Assembly (NCBI GenBank): GCA_964030475.1
Contig: CAXIPT010000010.1
Span: 2,838,366 to 2,902,365, forward strand
DNA: 64,000 nt
From: Tethya wilhelma
Lineage: Eukaryota > Porifera > Demospongiae > Tethyida > Tethyidae
Direction of reading: 5' to 3'
The translations under genes and the position numbers were made by a program. Within the stretch, counting starts at the first letter, position 1, and every line of letters begins with the position of its first letter. A model generated the notes under the pieces. The model did no database searches. It saw only the letters and a program-made list of their open reading frames with translations, and had not been told where the DNA came from. Positions 22,305 through 32,526 of this stretch are shown piece after piece.

Positions 22305-22735
22305 ATTACAATGCAGTGGCTGTGTGTTATTTAAAATTTTGTGCTAGTGCTGATGCTTGTCAGCCAGTGTCCAGTTTCTGATATCTTGTGTTGTCTGGCT
22401 GAGAATCCTGCTTTATTGCTAAATTATTTGAGCTAGTTTGATTGCTTACACTGATGTGGTTCTCTTGCAACTGTCCTCAGTCAGTATGATGCCAATTAGA
22501 GTCATATTGTATGTGAATCATTTGACTGAGCTCTGCTCATTGATCTTCAATGACTGTGCTTAAGGCTTCTAATAAAACTCGAGTGCACCAAGGGTTGAGT
22601 ACAAAGCTTTCATTAAGCCTCGGTGCATGCGTAGCATGTGCAGAGGGTTAGGGTAGTTGTTTTGTGTGTATGCATCTGTTACTAAATTATATGAAGAATG
22701 GCAGCTCTAAGGTCAAAATGGAAAGTACCATACTT

Positions 22736-23560
22736 TTTTTTTTTTTTAATAATAATTTAGCCACAGGGCTTGGATACACAAATAGCCAAAGGCTAATCTC
22801 AAGTGTACCACAACATATATTTCAAACATTCAGTATTTTCAAATTGTATATTAGTTCTTAATTCTGCTTCTGGTCCTTAATGCAACAGGACTTGGCATTA
22901 TAGGAGTCCATTTGACATTTTGGTAATGTATAGAGAGACCCGGGGCACCATTGTGCTCTTGATACTGCACCATCCTGCTACATGTTACATTTAATTCAGA
23001 ACTGCTACTATCACTTGTGGAGGTAGTGGAGCTACGCCTGGGATGCTGTTTCCTCTTTACAACTGGGGTCCAAGCCTCACTTCCACTCATGGTGTATTTC
23101 ACACCGGGCACATCATTTCTCTCCTCATAGACAACATTTTCACAAGCTGTTAGATCCACAGGCTTCTCCACTACAACTGATGAGCTAGAACTACATTGGT
23201 GTGTAACAATTGGAGTCAGTAAGGCAGGATCTCTTGTACTCTGGCTGATCTGAGATTCTTTTAGGTCTTGAGCCTTTTGCTGCTTTCTAACTTTTCTCTT
23301 TTGGTGTGTTCTCCTCCTTTTCTTCTTCACAACTGCTTTCAAGTCCTGATCACAGTTGGATTCCAGGTTTGGCCAAAAGAAGGTAACTGAAAAGCCACCA
23401 TTTGACTGCTTAGCTGTCCACAGAGCCTTGTCAAAATGTAGATCTTCACTTTGCATGTTGATACACACTGGCAAAGTAATGCCAACTTCACTTAGAGAAG
23501 TAAAGGGTTGCTCTAAGACAGAGACACAAATTCTTGCAGCCATTTTAATTTTTTTACTTA
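22736..23560 (-). mobile_element. Poly(A)-tailed retroposon insertion
   Basis: Insertion of about 825 bp, defined by comparison with the uninterrupted repeat at 18835-19170. On the minus strand it runs from about 23560 to a 3' tail of 15 A (T run at 22736-22750) preceded by ATTATT. Just before the tail are two small hairpins, TAGCCTTTGGCTA and AGCCCTGTGGCT, which resemble the stem-loops found at 3' ends of some LINEs and recognised by their reverse transcriptase. The insert carries one open frame on the minus strand. Target duplication is not clear. Confidence 0.78.
22851..23543 (-). CDS. Retroposon ORF, basic and Ser-rich, 230 aa
   Basis: Open frame on the minus strand starting at the ATG at 23543 (MAARICVSVLEQPF). 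An ATG eight codons upstream lies outside the insertion and is not used. N-terminal third contains KQSNGGFSVTFFWPN, a hydrophobic-aromatic motif. The middle has a strongly basic run (VKKKRRRTHQKRKVRKQQK, a nuclear-localisation or RNA-binding type patch). The rest is Ser/Thr-rich with two similar segments (GSEAWTPVVKRKQ, NVKWTPIMPSP). No reverse transcriptase is present. It is probably a short retroposon or truncated LINE ORF1-like product; no function is assigned. The intact frame implies a recent insertion or selection. Confidence 0.6.
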   Translation of the reverse strand: MAARICVSVLEQPFTSLSEVGITLPVCINMQSEDLHFDKALWTAKQSNGGFSVTFFWPNLESNCDQDLKAVVKKKRRRTHQKRKVRKQQKAQDLKESQISQSTRDPALLTPIVTHQCSSSSSVVVEKPVDLTACENVVYEERNDVPGVKYTMSGSEAWTPVVKRKQHPRRSSTTSTSDSSSSELNVTCSRMVQYQEHNGAPGLSIHYQNVKWTPIMPSPVALRTRSRIKN

Positions 23561-24324
23561 CATTCATGAATCAAAGTTATCATGAAATTTCATGTATAGA
23601 ATCGTGCATGACACTGTACTTGCTGAGATTTGAGGCTTTTGTACTTCTCTGAGCACTTAGTTTCGAAACTGCATCCATCAATCATGCCCAAATGAACACA
23701 TGTAGTGTACGTTATCTAGAAATACAGAAGAGCTTGTGGACTGGTTGTGTGCATGTGCTTGGCTGGAACGGGTAAGTAACTCAATTAATTGCTTGCAAGT
23801 CTTCTTAGTGAGCATATAAATATAACACTTATAGAACTATGCATGACAGTGGCTTGCTTAAGATGACTAGCCTTAATTTGTTAGGTGAGTCACGGCCCTT
23901 CACTGCATGACTCCTGAATATCAGCATTGGTCATGCAGTAACTGTACAAATGTGTAATGAGCATCAGTGTTTTATCGATTCTACAACTGACACACTGGAT
24001 TTTCTAACTTGAACTGAGTTTTCCAGAGCCTCATCATCGGACTACTGAGGCTGGGCACAGCTTTACATCTGTGCTGATTGGTTGGAATTTGAGATTTGAT
24101 AGTCAATTAGATCAGGTTATCCTGACACCTGAACTGCTTACCTGGGCCTGGTTGATTTAGTTTCAGTACTGATGGTCTTCTTTTATACACATGCTTGTTT
24201 AATTATGCATGCCAGGCTAGTTGAGTGCACCAATACTTGTGCTCGATTGGTATCTTCATTCACAATTGCATTGAAACTGGCTTCAACTAGGCACCATACC
24301 ACTCCTATGCATCTATAGATACAA

Positions 24325-24720
24325 GTAGTAAAGTTTGAATAAATAAGCAGTGTAGGAATTCTAGGAATGGGTAGTGTTGGAAGTAATGACGCAAGGTAGG
24401 ACTGGATGACAATTCAACACATGACTACTTCATTAATTCCTTCAGCCTCTCATAGTATTGTTTATGGCATACCCAGTTTACTGAGCATGTAATTAATTGG
24501 TTGATTATTCAATTGAGTTCAATTATTACCAGGCTGATAGTAATGCAGGCAAGTTATGAGAGGTTATATTTGTTAAAACATTAATCTAAAATAAGTTGTC
24601 ATCTATCAACTTGCCATTCCTGCCATGCATTACTTTTTGCACCACTACTCATTCCTACATAGCTTATTTATTAATTTTTTTTGCTACTTGTTCATGTACA
24701 TTTTCAACACAAAGATGTAT
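24325..24720 (+). mobile_element. Old composite/palindromic element
   Basis: Left arm from ACAAGTAGTAAAGTTTGAAT with GGAATGGGTAGTG; right arm with ACCACTACTCATTCCTACAT and TTTTTTTTGCTACTTGTTC, then the start of the single-copy part (TACATTTTCAACACAAAG). Divergence is high. Confidence 0.6.
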
Positions 24721-25007
24721 TACTAGCAAATAAGAGTGCACTGTTAAAAATGGTGTGTCCACATTACTTTTAGAATTTACACACTAGTGTGTTTAGCAAC
24801 ACCTTTTGCCTGTTGCCATGAAGCATTTGAGTTCAAAGAAACATATCTTCATTTGGATGAACTTTTCTGGGGATTGAATACTGAAATAGTAATTTTCAAC
24901 ATCTAAAGAAGCTTTTGAGTTACATTATCATGCTTAAATGCACATTTAAGATTTATACACTATAGGTGTGTAAATCTAAAGTGTATGATACTATCTCTTC
25001 TATATAG

Positions 25008-25130
25008 ATATTGATGAATGTAAAGAGAACCGCAACAACTGTCATGAGGATGCTGAGTGTATCAATATACCTGGTAGCTATCAGTGCCACTGTAAGCAAG
25101 GCTTCAATGGAAATGGAGTTGTTTGTAGAG
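25008..25130 (+). CDS. Exon: EGF_CA module 1
   Basis: A 123-bp exon, acceptor TCTTCTATATAG, donor GTATAA, phase 1-1, 41 codons. Six cysteines; begins DIDEC, the calcium-binding signature, followed by [12 protein letters not shown], then [12 protein letters not shown], matching the beta-hydroxylation consensus C-x-N-x4-Y-x-C, and GFNGNGVVC. Calcium-binding EGF modules rigidify rod-like extracellular proteins. Near-identical to the next two exons, so derived by tandem duplication. Confidence 0.88.
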
Positions 25131-25251
25131 GTATAACAATCTTACAAGTCTATATTGTCTATAAAAGTGCAATTAGACTGGAGTATTCCATGTGTGCAGT
25201 ATAATTATGGCAATCATGATAATCTGAAGTAATACTACCTCTTTTGTATAG

Positions 25252-25386
25252 ATATTGATGAGTGTGAAGAGAACAGTGAAGAGAACCACAACAACTGTCA
25301 TGAGGATGCTGAGTGTATCAATATACCTGGAAGTTATCGGTGCCGTTGTAAACAAGGCTTCAATGGAAATGGATTTGTTTGTAGAG
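25252..25386 (+). CDS. Exon: EGF_CA module 2
   Basis: A 135-bp exon, acceptor TTTTGTATAG, donor GTATAA, phase 1-1, 45 codons. [16 protein letters not shown] start with a 4-codon insertion relative to module 1, then [17 protein letters not shown] and GFNGNGFVC. The flanking intron sequences (GTATAACAATCTTACAAG ... CTGAAGTAAT) are copies of those around module 1, showing that a unit of about 250 bp (exon plus intron) was duplicated. Confidence 0.88.
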
Positions 25387-25501
25387 GTATAACAATCTTA
25401 CAAGAACAATTTGAGTCTATATTGTCTATAAAAGTGCAATTGGACTGGAGTATTCCATGTGTGCAGTATAATTATGGCAATCATGATAATCTGAAGTAAT
25501 A

Positions 25502-26537
25502 TAGTAAAATTTCAAAAAAAAATAAGCAGTGTAGGAATGGGCAGTGCTGTAAAAAGTATTGGAACAAGGAATGGTCTTAATTTCGGCACATGACTACTTC
25601 ATTTTCATTTTTGATCCCTCTAGCTAATTAGCTAATTGTAGCTAATTGTTGTAAATGGTTCAAAGAGTGATCTGTACTTGAATAGCTAATTAGTATTGCA
25701 TTTTATCACATGATATAATGGTTCAAATTCCTGCCAATCTTATCACTTGGCTAAAATGTGGAGTAAAGTATAACAGTCAGGACTAGATTTCTGGCCAAGA
25801 CTTGGGCACAAAAAATTAAGTAGCTAGTCATGTGCCGAAATTGAAACCATTTCTTGTTTCAATACTTTTTACAGCACTGCCCATTCCTACACTACTTATT
25901 TTTTTGAAACTTTTACTACTTGTTCATTCACTTTTTTCAACACTACAGTGAGGAGACCATCAGAGACTGGTTAGTCCCTACAAAAAGCTTGAGTTATCTG
26001 AGTAGAAGCTATTGTCTGCTAGAGCAGCTAATGCGCATGCATATTAAATGCCACGTGGATAGTCAATGACCTTTGAACTCTACCTACAAATGGCTACATT
26101 GAAGTACATGAATTTATACTCTCAGTTTCAAAGCTTTCTAGTTTTTGTTTAGGCTTATTTGTGATGTAAACGAGTATCAAGGAATGTAGTACCTATGAAA
26201 AGGAGTTATACTTTGTGCTGTCAAAGTTGGCTCAATTCTGGTTCTCTGGAAATGCTTTTCAAGTAAGTCAGTTAGAAAGTACGTACATACGTATGTACGT
26301 ATGTTAGGAGAACAAAAATGGTACTGTTGTGGCTTCCCACTAGCTCTCTCTACGAGTGCTGAGGAAAGTTTCTGTGAGTTCTAGGCCTTGCATCCGATTG
26401 GTAATCTGTCAGTTAGAGCCTCTGAGCAAGTTTGAAGGCTTAATTTTGTTTTGATAGATTTTTATGATCATAAACATTTTGTATTGTGTCTACGGGACAT
26501 TCGACTCATTCCTACTATACGTACTACTGTATGTATG
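25502..26537 (+). mobile_element. Composite palindromic element with a reconstructable empty site
   Basis: Inserted in the duplicated intron after EGF_CA module 2. The intron copy after module 1 (CTGAAGTAATACTACCTCTT) is the empty site. Here CTGAAGTAATA is followed by the element and then ATACTACCTCTC, giving a 2-3-bp duplication (TA or ATA). The inserted unit includes both the palindromic part (about 25502-25923) and the single-copy part to CTGTATGTATG, so both move together. The CACGTG at 26053-26058 is kept; the NRF1-like site has decayed to GCGCATGCATAT. Confidence 0.9.
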
Positions 26538-26557
26538 ATACTACCTCTCTTATATAG

Positions 26558-26692
26558 ATATTGATGAGTGTGAAGAGAACACTGAAGAGAACCGCAACAA
26601 CTGTCATGAGGATGCTAAATGTATTAATATGCCTGGTAGTTATCGGTGCCATTGCAAACAAGGCTTCAATGGAAATGGATTCGTTTGTAGAG
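26558..26692 (+). CDS. Exon: EGF_CA module 3
   Basis: A 135-bp exon, acceptor TCTTATATAG, donor GTGTAA, phase 1-1, 45 codons: [16 protein letters not shown], then HEDAKCINMPGSYRCHC and GFNGNGFVC. Six cysteines, calcium-site residues and hydroxylation consensus are intact. Nearly identical to module 2, from which it is separated by the composite element. Confidence 0.88.
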
Positions 26693-26840
26693 GTGTAACA
26701 AATCTTACAAAAACAATTAAGTGTGTATTGTCTATAAAGTACAATTAACAGCTAGGGAGTGTGCCATACAATATACTGGTGTGACACTGATCAGAATGCT
26801 AAGATATGTTTTGCTAGAGTTGTAAACAGTACTATAATAT

Positions 26841-27430
26841 ACAAGTAGTAAATTTCAAAAAAAAAATAGCAAGTGTGGGAATGAGCAGTGCTGCAAAAAG
26901 TAATGAAACAAGGCAAGTCTCTGAATTTCGGCACATAACCATACTTCATTTTCATTCTTTATATCATGCAATGGACTGAATTCATAAATTAGTATAATAT
27001 TGCTTTAAGTTCTGACTAAATGCCCCTTTAATATCCTAATTATACAAGTAGTAAAAGTTTCAAAAAATAAGCAGTGTAGGAATGGGCAGTGCTGTAAAAA
27101 GTATTGGAACAAGGAATGGTCTCAATTTCGGGACATGACTACTTCATTTTCATTTTTGATCCCTCATAGTTAATTATTGTAAATTGTTCAAAGAATGATT
27201 TATACTTGAATAGCTTATCAGTATCACTTTTTATCACATTAATGATTCAAATTCTTGCCAATCTTATCACTCGCCTAAAAAGTGGAATAAAATATAGCAG
27301 GCAGGATTAGATTATCGGCCAAGACTTCAGCACAAAAAATGAAGTAATCATGTGCCGAAATTGAAACTATTCCTTGTTCCAATACTGTTACAGCACTGCC
27401 CATTCCTACACTTCTTATTTTTTGAAATAA
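26841..27430 (+). mobile_element. Two palindromic MITE copies in one intron
   Basis: 26841-26960 is a lone left arm (CAAGTAGTAAATTTC, GGGAATGAGCAGTGCTG, ATTTCGGCACATAAC). 27043-27430 is a palindromic part with both arms (GTAGGAATGGGCAGTGCTG ... CAGCACTGCCCATTCCTAC) that stops inside the right arm at GAAAT. Neither has the single-copy part. Confidence 0.72.
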
Positions 27431-27619
27431 CCAATATTCCAACTCAGACTCTCTAGAACTGTATTTTAACATGGTGTGTTGTTTGTGTTACATGTTTCAA
27501 TAGTAAACTCTTATTGTGCTCCACTATGTTTTATTTATTGTAGTTGTTTTTTTACTTCTTAAGTATTGTACATGTATGCTATGTCTGTATGGGCCCAAAG
27601 CATTTACTTTATGTAGCCA

Positions 27620-28044
27620 TTTTCATGTAGGTATAGGTTGTCAGTAGACCATGTGGTTTGCAAAGTCAAAGTCAAAAGTCAAAAGGTAGAGTATTTTATA
27701 CCCAAGAGTTTCAAAGCTGCCTAGATTTTGTTTGTTGACTTTTTGGCTACAAACGAGTATAAAAGGGCGTACTGCAAATGAATTCAAGTCACACTGTACC
27801 ATCAAAGTTGATTGAATGCCTTTCGTTCAAACGGTAAGTTACAAAGGAAAGAAGGGAGAAAAACAAAATTACACTGTTGTGGCTTCTCACCAGCACTTTC
27901 TCCAGAGTGCTCTAGAAAGCTGTTATGAATTTTGTTGGTACATACAGTTAGAAAACTCTCATGGAGGCTCTAAGCACGATTTGAAAGCTAAACATAAACA
28001 TTTTGTATTGTGTCAATGGGACAGTTGGACCATTCCTACAATAC
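27620..28044 (+). mobile_element. 3' part of a composite element
   Basis: Single-copy part only, with the landmarks CCATGTGGTTTG, ACGAGTATAAAAGGGCGTAC, CACTGTTGTGGCTTCTCACC, ATTTTGTATTGTGTCAATGG and the right core ACCATTCCTACAATAC. The next copy begins immediately after it. Confidence 0.65.
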
Positions 28045-29044
28045 TACAAGTAATAAAAATTTCAAAAAAATAGGTAGTGTAGGAATAGGCAGTGCGGTAA
28101 AAGTATTGGAACAAGGTATGTCTAAATTTTGGCATATGACTACTTCATTTTTATTCTTGATCCCTCATATGGATCCTCAATGTCATAAATGCAACGATCT
28201 GTACAATAGTATACCATAGCTTATTATTGCATTGATTCAAACTTCACTAATCAGTTGGCTAAGTAGTGGAGTAAACTATAAAAGACAGGTAACTTAAACT
28301 GGACTGCCGGGAAAGAGTTGAGTATTAAAAATGAAGTAGTCATGTGCTGAAATTGAGACATATCTTGTTCCAATACTTTAACCGCACTGCCCATTCCTAC
28401 ACTATTTATTTTTTTGAAATTTTTACTACTTGTTCATTCACTTTTTTCAACACTACAGTGTGGAGACTATCAGAGACTGGTTAGTCCCTACAAAAAGCTA
28501 GAGTAGCAGCTACAACAATGTCATACACTTTATTATGCTCATGCACATGCGCATAATTATGCTACTGGGATAGATAATGACCTTTGAACTCTACCTTAAA
28601 GATGGCTGCACTGTAGTACATGAATTTATACACTAAGTTTCAAAGCTTTCTAGTTTTTGTTTAGGCATATTTATGATCAAAACGAGTATCGAGGAATGTA
28701 GTACCCACGAAAAGAACTTAATTTGTGCCGTCAAAGTTGGCTCAACACATTCTGGTTCTCTGGAAATCCTTTTCAAGTAAGTCAGTTAGGAAGTACGTAA
28801 ATATGTATGTTAGGAGAACAAAAATGGCACTGTTGTGGCTTCCTACTAGTGCTCTCTACGAGTGCCGAAGAAAGTTTTGTGAGTTTTAGGCCTTGCATGC
28901 AGTTGGTAATCTGTCATTGAGAGCCTCTGAGCAACTTTGAAGGTTTAATTTTGTTTGACTAGATTTTTATAGTGACCAACATTTTGTATTGTGTCTATGG
29001 GACAGTCGACCCATTCCTACTATACGTACTACCGTACGTATGAT
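28045..29044 (+). mobile_element. Composite palindromic element, forward
   Basis: Left arm ACAAGTAATAAAAATTTC with GTAGGAATAGGCAGTGCGG, right arm CCGCACTGCCCATTCCTAC to TTTTTACTACTTGTTC at about 28436, single-copy part to ATACGTACTACCGTACGTAT at 29043. NRF1-like and E-box motifs are degenerate here (CACATGCGCATAATT). It lies just before the last EGF exon. Confidence 0.82.
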
Positions 29045-29098
29045 ATGTACCACAGTATGTATCATTATGCTGATACATTCACACGTTCATGATTGCAG

Positions 29099-29239
29099 AC
29101 ATCAACGAGTGCCAAATAGGAGCCCAACGGCATAACTGTGACAGAAATGCTCTGTGTTTGAACAACCTTGGAGGCTACGAGTGTATATGTAGGGAAGGCT
29201 TTGATGGGGATGGATATAGTTGTAGTCCACTGCCACAAA
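29099..29239 (+). CDS. Exon: EGF_CA module 4
   Basis: A 141-bp exon, acceptor CATGATTGCAG, donor GTGAGT, phase 1-1, 47 codons. DINECQIGAQRHNC, then DRNALCLNNLGGYECIC and GFDGDGYSC, then the tail SPLPQ. Calcium site and C-x-N-x4-Y-x-C are intact. More diverged than modules 1-3, so it is an older module. Confidence 0.86.
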
Positions 29240-29274
29240 GTGAGTTGAATTATGTGCCTGCAATCTATAATCAT

Positions 29275-29669
29275 ACAAGTAGTAAAAATTTCATAAAATT
29301 AAGCAATGTAAGAATGAGCAGTGCTGTAAAAAGAAAGAAACAAGGTATGTCTCAATTTCGGCACATAACTACTTCATTTGTTTTATGCCCAAGTCTTACA
29401 GTCTAATCTAAGTTGCCTATCTGCATATATTTTACTACACTGCTCAACTGATTGGCATGAATTTGGACCATTGTGATATTATTCAGTAAGCACGTGCACT
29501 TGAATATTGTTTAAACCATTATAATTTTACACCATTGCATGATGATGAGGGATCAAAAATGAAAATGAAGTAGACATGTGCCGAAATTGAGACATGCCTT
29601 GTTTTCTTTCTTTTACAACACTGCCCATTCCTACACTGCTTATTTTTTAGGAAAGTTTTACTACTTGTG
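29275..29669. mobile_element. Palindromic MITE, no single-copy part
   Basis: Left arm ACAAGTAGTAAAAATTTC with GTAAGAATGAGCAGTGCTG; right arm with CACTGCCCATTCCTACACTG ending GTTTTACTACTTGT. Spacer about 170 bp. It lies in the last intron. Confidence 0.78.
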
Positions 29670-29732
29670 ATAGTAAATGAGCACCCCTAACTGTATTGAA
29701 TAATCATAATGGGTTCACATTCAATTTGACAG

Positions 29733-29797
29733 ATGACCCACCAGATGCTGATGATCCAGAAGATAAGAATCCTGAAGATGATGATCCTGAATACTAG
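29733..29797 (+). CDS. Terminal exon: acidic tail and stop
   Basis: Starts after acceptor CAATTTGACAG in phase 1 and reads DDPPDADDPEDKNP, then EDDDPEY and TAG at 29795-29797. About half of the residues are Asp/Glu and no membrane anchor follows, which suggests a soluble or secreted product if this is the true end. No clear AATAAA within 100 bases downstream. Confidence 0.68.
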
Positions 29798-31455
29798 TAG
29801 AATATAATGCATCTTATGTGGATGAGCATAAGCAAGTAGAGAATAGCAGTGACATATTGATAGCTAGATTACTAGTAAAAAAACTTTTGCAAAAAGAATA
29901 GCAGTATAGGAATGGGTGCTGTAAATAGTAGTGAAACAATTTAAGTGAAGAGGGAATGGACCAGTGACTGACCCATGCCTACTGAATTCATTCTCTCATC
30001 CAAATGCATTTACTAACAAATTGATGATACATTGCACTGTTATGCATAGATATGATCTGCTCAGCAGATGTGTACAGCTAATAATAATTAGATCTATAAT
30101 AGCTTAATGTGCACATGGTAGCCCAATTAACTACTTCTTGCAATACTCATTTCTACTGCTAATCTGTTTGCAAATGTTTTGCTTGTTCATGCCATTTTTG
30201 AGTAAACAATTGTTTAGCCATACATCAACTTGGGTTGAAACTAACTTTGGAGCTATGTTGATGGAGCCCAGCTCCTTCAAAATGTGAAGTACAGTCGAAC
30301 CTCCGAAGAGAGGACACTTTGGGACAGCGTCCTTTGTCCTTTCTTCGGAGGTTGTCCTCTTCTCGGAGGTTGTCTAATATTTGCCTTGTATACACCCCTA
30401 TTGTGATTTGATTGTCTTCAAACTGTTCTATATGTGACTTCTTACTACAGTATTATGCAGAGAATCAAGGTTAAGTCTGTGATAGAGCTGTGGCCAGAAT
30501 AAATGAATCAATTTATGCATAAACTGATAACTCAGTGAACTAGCTAGAACTATTTATCAAGTTCATTTGAGTATCTACAATACTCATGAAGAGTAGTTTG
30601 ACTTGAGTTACAGTTTTTCAGAGCAACAAGTTGATCCATTGAGCCTCCAATTGACAAGGCTTAAACACCACGTCCAAAAAAAATTTTTTGATTCATTAAT
30701 TACCAGTCATCTGGACTGCATGGTCTATCTATGGTCTAGTACAGTGAGTAGTTCGGTTTTTCTTTGACAAGGACTTACTACAGGCATTAACTAAACTTCA
30801 AACAGCATCTATATTCTAGTTAAACTTCAGCAACCATCAAGAACAGCTTGACAACTCGCGCTCTCAAGCTCAGTAGCTAAAGTTTTGAAATTACTTTGTT
30901 AGAGTGCATGCGTTTAATTAGAACAATTTTTGGGAGGAGCTGTTTGATCTAGGTGTGGTTTCCGGAGTGTTCGCTATTTGGAGGTAAAACCACATTGAAA
31001 GAACGCTTTGGGACCAAAGATAGTGTCCGCTGTCCGGAGTTTAGAGGTGGTCACTTCTCGGAGGTTGCTAATGTACTATAAGTATGGCATTTTCAATCCG
31101 TGACTAGAACTTTGTCCGCTCTAGGGAGTGTGTCCGCTTCTCGGACTGTCCGCTCTGAGAGGTTTTACTGTATGTATTCGGTATAGTCTGTAAATGCAAA
31201 ATATTAATAATTATTACTGATTCACTTATAAATTTCAATCCACAACAGACAATGGGATCAACACTGACCATCATGGAGTCAGTTATATTTGATAGTTGGT
31301 GGCAGAACCATGAGCTTACATAGATTATACACTGTTAAATTTTGGGCTGTGATATGCATGCGCACTGAATTATTTAGTGTTCAATATTACATACAATTTG
31401 TCCCCAAAAGTACACTCTTACAAGTGTGTATTATTAACTCATGAGTAGTTGTGCA
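29798..31455. other. Intergenic; transposon remnants
   Basis: No gene seen. An old palindromic element (about 29873-30190; cores GTATAGGAATGGG and CTCATTTCTACTGC) is followed by a pogo-like MITE at 30292-31170. The last part (31171-31455) is AT-rich and featureless. Confidence 0.6.
30292..31170. mobile_element. pogo/Tigger-like non-autonomous element
   Basis: Tips CAGTCGAACCTCCGAAGAG and CTCTGAGAGGTTTTACTG are inverted and flanked by TA on both sides (30290-30291, 31171-31172). Several internal copies of GAGGTTGTCC / GTCCGCT-type motifs lie near both ends. No transposase frame. Confidence 0.8.
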
Positions 31456-31995
31456 TATATCATACGTACGGTAGTATACGTATACGTATAGTAGGAATGG
31501 GCCGAATGTCCCATATACACAATACAAAATATTCAGACTTATAAATTTCCAAGAAAAGAAAATTAAACCTTCAAACCTTCTTTAGAGACCCTTCCAGGTA
31601 GATTTCCAACTGTACACAAGAGTAGAACTCAGAAACAGTCTCCAGGGCACTTCTAGAAGTCGCTTGGTTAGAAGCCATACTGGTGCAATTTTGTTCCGCT
31701 AATGTACGTACGTGCTTACTTCCTAACTGACTTACTTGAAAACGATTTCAAGAAAAACGAAATAACTTGTCACCATTTTGAACACAGGATAGGATTGTTT
31801 ATTATAGGTAGTATATTCCTTGATACTTGCTTGCTACATAACTCGAGAGAGTAAAGAACTGGAAGGCTATGAAGAAAAATACAGTATAAATTTCCGTACT
31901 GTTACGACCCACGTCGTATCTGGTAAAGGTCATCAAAGACATAAAGCTTGTGCTCGGCCACGTGGATGCGTTTAGCGGATGCGCACATTAATAAA
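31456..31995 (-). mobile_element. Composite element, inverse copy
   Basis: Right tip in inverse orientation (ATCATACGTACGGTAGTATA with GTAGGAATGGGCC), then reverse complement of the single-copy part down to TAAAGGTCATCAAAGAC and the E-box CCACGTGG at about 31959-31966. It ends near the start of the Helitron copy and lacks the palindromic part. Confidence 0.65.
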
Positions 31996-32235
31996 GTAGT
32001 GATGGACTTCCAGCAACCGGTTTTGGCCAGATATAACGAGTTCTGTGACCAGTTTCAAGCAGTTTTGGTGACTCTTCTTGATGTTCCAAAGTGTCTTCTT
32101 ATAATCTTTGAGTTGTTCCTCTGGCAGTCCGAATTTCCGCGAGCTCTTGTCTCAAGTTCCACTGGCACACGAGATAAGTTGAAGTAGCTAACTTTTTGTT
32201 GTTTTAGTTAGGGTAGCAATAATTTTTCGTGGAAG

Positions 32236-32470
32236 TGTGTCTTAGTGTATTTCTATAACTGTACCTTTGCTGTGTCTTAGTGTATTTCTAGCAGTGTTTG
32301 TGTAACTGTACCTTTGCTGTCTAGTGTACTTCTGTAACTGTGCCTTTGCTGTGTCTTAGTGTCTTTCTAGTAGTGTTTGTGTAACTGTACCTTTGCTGTC
32401 TAGTGTATTTCTGTACCTGTACCTTTGCTGTGACTTAGTGTATTTCTAGTAGTGTTTGTGTAACTGTAGC
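32236..32470. repeat. Minisatellite in the Helitron leader
   Basis: Tandem alternation of two related units, TGTGTCTTAGTGTATTTCTA and GTAACTGTACCTTTGCTGTC, over about 235 bp, directly upstream of the first ATG (32527). Subterminal tandem repeats are common in Helitron-like elements. Confidence 0.85.
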
Positions 32471-32526
32471 CTATTGTGTTCAAAGTTTTGCGTACGTATT
32501 TCACTGTATACCATAATCACGTTGCC

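Larger units (their letters stand above)
22620..23780. repeat. Dispersed repeat split by an insertion
   Basis: The sequence at 22620-22735 and 23562-23780 together match one continuous copy at about 18835-19170 (landmarks: GTAGCATGTGCAGAGG, GAAGAATGGCAGCTCTAAGG, ACTTACATTCATGAA, GTAGTGTACGTTATCTAGAA, GGGTAAGTAACTCAATT). The uninterrupted copy gives the empty-site sequence GGTACTTACATTCATG for the insertion. Confidence 0.82.
21431..25007 (+). other. Intron with foldback, hAT-type MITE and retroposon
   Basis: No exon of the + strand gene was recognised. Holds the foldback at 21727-21796, the hAT-type MITE at 22023-22304, the repeat 22620-23780 split by a poly(A)-tailed insertion, and an old palindromic element at about 24325-24720. 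Confidence 0.65.
1904..29797 (+). other. Calx-beta / death-fold-like / EGF gene, 5'-incomplete
   Basis: Gene-level entry joining the + strand exons at 1904-2107, 2176-2319, 2860-3069, 9026-9244, 11317-11343, 12879-13016, 21314-21430, 25008-25130, 25252-25386, 26558-26692, 29099-29239 and 29733-29797. All internal exons have GT/AG borders and symmetrical phase 1-1 ends, so every pair splices in frame. Calx-beta and EGF_CA modules bind calcium and occur in extracellular adhesion and matrix proteins; Calx-beta repeats are also known in sponge aggregation factors, but no Wreath domain is visible here. No signal peptide is seen (the 5' end is missing) and no membrane segment. Two neighbouring genes rather than one cannot be excluded, because long introns (5-8 kb) separate the Calx-beta, death-fold-like and EGF blocks. 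Introns are loaded with MITEs. Confidence 0.6.

Noticed and set aside
1..29797. Calx-beta/EGF gene as a sponge aggregation factor
   Set aside because: Calx-beta is shared, but no Wreath domain and an EGF-rich C-terminus are seen; the visible part does not justify the name.
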